A DNA stretch of 64,000 bases, taken from NCBI RefSeq assembly GCF_001625215.2, contig NC_030381.2, forward strand, positions 5,419,131-5,483,130, in the 5' to 3' direction. Under the pieces are notes generated by a model. The model was not told where the DNA came from and searched no databases. It was given only the letters and a program-made list of their open reading frames with translations. Positions 58,947-64,000 of this stretch are shown one piece after another (position 1 is the stretch's first letter; every line of letters starts with the position of its first letter). The stretch comes from Daucus carota subsp. sativus (taxonomy: Eukaryota > Streptophyta > Magnoliopsida > Apiales > Apiaceae). A program made the position numbers and the translations under genes.

Positions 58947-61900
58947 GGTCAGCTGGGGATCAGTTCAGATATCAGCAGCAGATATGATCATGTTCAGATT
59001 CGTTACCAGGTGTATTATCGCAAGATTTGACTGTCTTTGTAGATTGAACGAACCAGCTTTGTCTTTGATTTGAGGCCATGGCTAAATTTGGCTCGAATTA
59101 TTGGAAAGAGACGGAAAATTTTAAATTAAACATTTTATGGGAGGAATCGAATCCGAGACTCTTTTCTAGACGGTCAAACAAAACCAAACATACTCAATAT
59201 ATCCCGCTTAGAGCAGGGTCTGAGGAGGGTAAGAACACTGAAAAAAAAACGTGAGGAAAATATCGGCAACTGAATACAGACCACATGATGCAAAATTGCA
59301 AATACTGTGAACTGCAAGTGAAGCAGAGGATTTAGCATGGCAATTGAGTTGGCCTACTTATACTAATTAGTTGCTATGCTGCTTGTTTCAGCAGTGGTTA
59401 GAGTACAATTCGAGGTTTTGGTATATTCTGGAAAAAAGACCTTCACAGTATAGTAATATAGAGATCATCATAGATCATACTGCAGCAAGCTGCTGCAGCA
59501 GATCTACTTGACCCTTCTGGGAGGCTGCTTAATTTTATTTACTTATTTATTGAAGAATTTACTTGAAGCAATTAAGCAAAAGTGTCTGCAAGTATGGCTT
59601 GTCACCAAATTTTAGCCATAAATTCTTACATATTGGATTTTAACAATATGTTATTGCTTGATTGATGACGGTGATCCATAGACGGAGGTCAGTCGTGTCC
59701 TAATGCATGTACTAACCTTTAACAAATTGAGCCCTTTCACTTCAATCTTAACATGAACGCTTCAGCATTGCCGTCTCTTAATGCACGAATTAAGCTTCCA
59801 TTTACATGCACTCCTAGATCAGAATCATGCACCGGTTATGCAAGCTGAATGGCCATAAAGTTTCAAAACATTTTTAAGCACTTTTTTTATGAGTTAATAG
59901 TTAGAGCAGTTCCAATAGGAAGGACGCTTGCTTAGTTGGAGGAGAGAGAAGTATATCCTACTTTTTTCAAGCGTTGTAGTGGAATGAGAAAGTTGGTCAT
60001 GGGCCACCAACTTGGCGGGACCAACTCCCGCCAAGTTTTTAACTTTTTTTGTTTTTGATAAAATTTTATGTCCATTGCATTAGAGCAATCTATCTAGTTT
60101 ATTAAAAAGGCTACCTTTTGACCAGGTGACATGCAAAAATATGATAATGGCAGGTGACTTGGGCAGGGGCATTGGACTTGCTCTTAACACTTGTTCCTCA
60201 TTCTGAAACTCTTTCCAATAGCTGAAACTGTAATCAACAAGAGAACAAAGAAAGAAAAGAATAAAAAAATTGTAATCCTCCTTGCAATTTCCAGGTATGT
60301 TATCTTCATTAAACAACATGAAGATGAAGGGATTGGACCATAAGTTTTGCTCGATTGAAAGAACATGCGGGATTTTAACCCGGAGAAATTATATTGTAAG
60401 AATATTGCATGATTCAATCTGCCTGTTTTAGCTCTTGTTGACAACTAGTCGCAAGGCTTCATACCTCCTGAACTGAAGAACCTGAATAAACTTTAAATTT
60501 AGGCTAGCATGGTAGTACTAAACTTTATGGTTCAACCCCTTCATCTTTAGATCGTTTAATAAACGTAATATTTTTGCGAGCAGCAAGTAGAATAGACTCT
60601 GACACCTGTGCAGTTAACATAATGCAATTACAACATTGTGTTAGAATCTTAAGCGAGCTATATATCTAGAAACGCATTTCTGGAGCGGGGAAACTTGCCT
60701 TGATGGTTTCATAAGTTTTCATTTAAATGCAAAGATACTTGATTTGTAGAATTAGTATAGCTCAAACACCTACAACAAGCCTCTCCAACTATTGTAAGAG
60801 ATAACTAGCTTGCAGAGGAGTCACGGGGAAGTGCAAAATCTGGTTTCCTCTCTGGCACTCATCTTTCGGGTGAAAACCTTAATGGTCAACTGGGGATCAG
60901 TTCAGATATCAGAAGCAGATATCATGCTGAGATTCGTTACCGGGCTTAGTTATCGAAAGATATGAACTTTGTCTTTGATTTGAGGCAATGTAACAAAATT
61001 TGGGTCGATTCATCGGAAACAGACAAATAAATACTTAAATTAAATAAATGGGTGTGGGAGGACTCGAATCAAATCCAAGACCCCTCTCTAGACTGTCATC
61101 ATAGATCATAATGCTGAAAGCTGCAGCAGACCTACTTGAGCCTTCTGGGAGGCTGCTTAATTTTATTTATTGAAGAATTTACTTGAAGCAATGAAGCAAA
61201 AGTGTCTGCAAGTATGGTTTGTCACCAAATTTTTGCCATGAGATCTTACATTTTGGATTTTAACGAAATGTTATTGCTCGATTGATGACACTGAACCATA
61301 GACAGAGGTCAGTCGTCTCCTGATGCAAGTAATAACCTTTAACAAATTGAGCCCTTTCACTTCAATCTTAACATGAATGCTTCAGCATTGCCGTAGCTGA
61401 ATCCATAAAGTTTCAAAAAAAATTTAAGCACTTTTTACGAGTTAATAGTTAGAGCAGGTCCAATTAGAGATGTCCAAAAAATCTGAAATCTGAAATCAGA
61501 AATTCGAAATCCGATCTGAAAAAAAATCTGAAAAACCCGTCAAGTTTATAATTTTTTCTTTTTCTGGAGGACACTTGCTTAATTGGAGGAGAGAGGAGGG
61601 TATCCTCCTTTTTTTAAGTATTGTAGTGGAATAAGAAAGTTGGTCACAGGCCACTAACTTGACGGGGCCAACTCCCGCCAAGTTTATAACTTTTTCTTTT
61701 TTTATTAAATTATTTTTTCATTGCATTGGAGCAATAAAAAGCCTCCCTTTTGACTAGGTGGCGTGCAAAAATATGATAATGACAGGTGACTTGGGCAGGG
61801 CAGGGGCATTGGACTTGCTCGTAATACTCTTTCCAATAAGGGCATTGGGCATTGGACTTCCTCGTTCTAAAACTATTTCCAATAGCTGCCTCCTTGCATT

Positions 61901-62365
61901 TTCCAGCTATGGTATCTTCATCAAACAACATGAAGATGAAGGGATTGGACCATAAGTTTTGCTCGATTGAAAGAACATGCAGGATTCTAACCCAAGAAGT
62001 TATATTAGAGAATATTACATGATTCAATCTGACTGTTTTGGCTCTTGCTGACAACTAGTTGCAAGGCTTCATACCTCCTGAACTGAAGAACCTGAATAAA
62101 CTTTGAATTTAAGCTAGAATGGTAGTACTAAACTTATGGTCCCTTCATCTTTAGATCGTTTAATTAATAAATGTAATATTTTTGCGAGCAGCAAGTTAAA
62201 TAGACTCTGACACATGTGCAGTTAACATAATGCACTGACAACATATTATCTAGAATCTTAAGGGAGCTATATTATCTAGAAACGTATTTCTGGAGAGGGG
62301 AAAGTTTTCATGTAAATGCAAAGATACTTGATTTGAAGAATTAGTATAGCTCAAACACCTACAAA
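58947..62365. repeat. Segmental tandem duplication (copies 58947-60775 and 60884-62365)
   Basis: Both copies begin CTGGGGATCAGTTCAGATAT within GGTCARCTGG and end TAGCTCAAACACCTACAA. The order of shared blocks is the same; copy 2 is about 350 bp shorter. Each copy contains a MITE-like segment with AGAGCAGTTCCAAT-type start (59903 and 61452). No protein domain was recognised in either copy, so a gene remnant cannot be shown. Confidence 0.8.
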
Positions 62366-64000
62366 CTCATAGTGCTTAGATTAATCAGACAAAACAGAGC
62401 AGAACACTATTAAAGCATGTTTTTTTTTGCTAAGCCATGGATCATAGTATACAACATATTCTGCAGATTACTAGTTTCTTTCAATTTATAATCCTCGCTT
62501 GGGAAGAAGGAAGACTCAATATTTTTCAGCACAACATTCATGACTGCGGGAAAAAGGAAGTCGTGTCAGCCTGTGTTTTGGGATCAAAGTCGAGATGTTT
62601 TACTAATTAATTCAAATGATATTAGACTTAAGTGTTCTATAAGATGAACAAGACGGACGCTTAATCAAAAGCATTGGTGAATAACGAATAAGTGCTTATT
62701 GTATTACCGATTGAAGAAAATCCTGATGAATAATAAATCTGCAAAGCTACAGAAAGTATCTGACAAAATATGCCTACTTAAGGATAATATTTTGTAAATT
62801 ATGCGGAAACTTCAATTTAAGTTACAGTTATATATATTAATCACGGAAAAATCAATGAAAGGAAATATACAAGAATGAAAATATTGTTTAGATGTGCTCT
62901 GGAGACATTGTTTAGACATCCTGATCTGCTGTCAGAACTGATTAGCATATAAGAAGAATGTAAAAAAGCAGCAATTCCGCTGTTCAAATATCAGAGGCTT
63001 GATCAAGTAAATCACCTAAGTCGAACGATGAAGATGATAATGGACTCGGACTCATTAATCATTTCACTCCAAAAAACGATGAGACATTATGGGGCCGCTT
63101 GGACAAGATTTAAAATAGTGATTATTTGCTTAAATTAAAGAATTGGATTAGAATTGAGAAGTAAATAAGTTAATAAAGTATTTGGAAAAGAAGTAGAAGC
63201 TCTGAGAGAAAAGCTGATATACTCACCTTCTTAAAAGTGATTTTTCTTAGAAAAGCAGATTGCTCCTGCTAAATAAACAGCCCCGGTGTATCCCAGAACT
63301 CAGTTGCATCATGCATGCACAAGACTGACCTCTTCTTTTCTTTTCTTGTTTCAAAATGTTGATCTAATGTCTCAAGAATTGTTATTTTCGATTTTTTAAA
63401 CAAAAGAAACTACTTATACACGAACTATAAAGCAGAAAGATAGGAATAAAAACTCAATAATGGATCGTATCCATAGATACCGAATCTCCCTACAGATTTT
63501 AAACTGTTGGTATATTATGATACATGTACATTGCCTAGAATCAACACATGCACATGAAACCAAAGCAGTGCAGCTAATTTCTTGAGTTCATATTAGTGCA
63601 GCTATTTTTGCAAGGAACAAGAGTTTCACTGGTTTTTCACCAAAAAGGTTTTTGTTCATCATCTTCCCTTTTTGTCCGTGACAACAATTGTTGTTATTAG
63701 AAAAAATTATATAATTACATGTTAAATTTGTTGAAAAATAAAATAAATTTTTATGACATATATAGTTTTATTGTTGATAAAAAATAAATTTTGATCAGAT
63801 ACAAGTAAAATCAGATGGAGAGAATATATTTTAATTTTTATATTTACATAGAGGTTAATATCTTACCAATATATTAATGTATAAAACATCCGTTTAAAAC
63901 AGTGGAGAATTATTTTCTCAATGATATTGATTTTTCTATAATTTTACCGATATGAATTTATTGTTGTAATCATGGTATACATTCATTGTCAAAATTATTA
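62366..64000. other. Intergenic DNA to the window end
   Basis: A GGGGCCGCTTGG-type repeat at 63091-63285 (right end CAGCCCC). Around 63630-63710 a segment with TTTTTGTCCGTGACAAC resembles the ends of the foldback at 51516. No gene recognised. Confidence 0.4.

Overview
The window is nuclear DNA of a flowering plant, most likely a eudicot. It is AT-rich, its genes carry GT-AG introns with plant-type TATA boxes, the gene families are plant ones (LOB-domain factor, group III patatin, nepenthesin-like protease), and mobile DNA of nearly every plant class lies between the genes. The species cannot be named from sequence alone. No rRNA, tRNA or CRISPR was seen.

Genes, left to right: (1) 2022-8083 (+), a nine-exon TLC-domain membrane protein with a spliced 5' leader and one GC-AG intron. 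(2) 11669-13120 (+), a single-exon secreted aspartic protease. (3) 21271-22977 (+), a four-exon gene for a 136-residue protein of unknown function. (4) 28526-29640 (+), a two-exon LOB-domain factor closest to LBD4. (5) 31225-32848 (-), a two-exon group III patatin-like protein. The spaces between and inside these genes hold foldback Mutator-type MITEs with 9-10 bp target duplications, Tourist-like, Stowaway-like and hAT-like elements, a retroposon with a 17 bp target duplication, and a candidate Helitron.

The centre of the window (33997-47931) is one young Ty3/gypsy retrotransposon of the Tat lineage, on the minus strand. It has two 395 bp LTRs that differ at two positions, a 5 bp target duplication, a primer-binding site and an uninterrupted 1813-codon gag-pol frame with two RNase H domains. 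Between pol and the 3' LTR, in the opposite direction, lies a complete spliced gene with its own TATA box, leader intron and three coding exons. A 4.3 kb CACTA transposon with a TTG target duplication has landed in its second exon, 3 bp before the splice donor. That CACTA in turn contains a Stowaway-like MITE and what looks like captured gene sequence. This antisense gene, its split by CACTA and its tail-to-tail arrangement with pol are the most unusual content of the window.

The right part (47937-64000) has no convincing host gene. It consists of a candidate Helitron, a strong hairpin, direct and segmental duplications, two different foldback elements inserted side by side at one target site, and degenerate MITEs.
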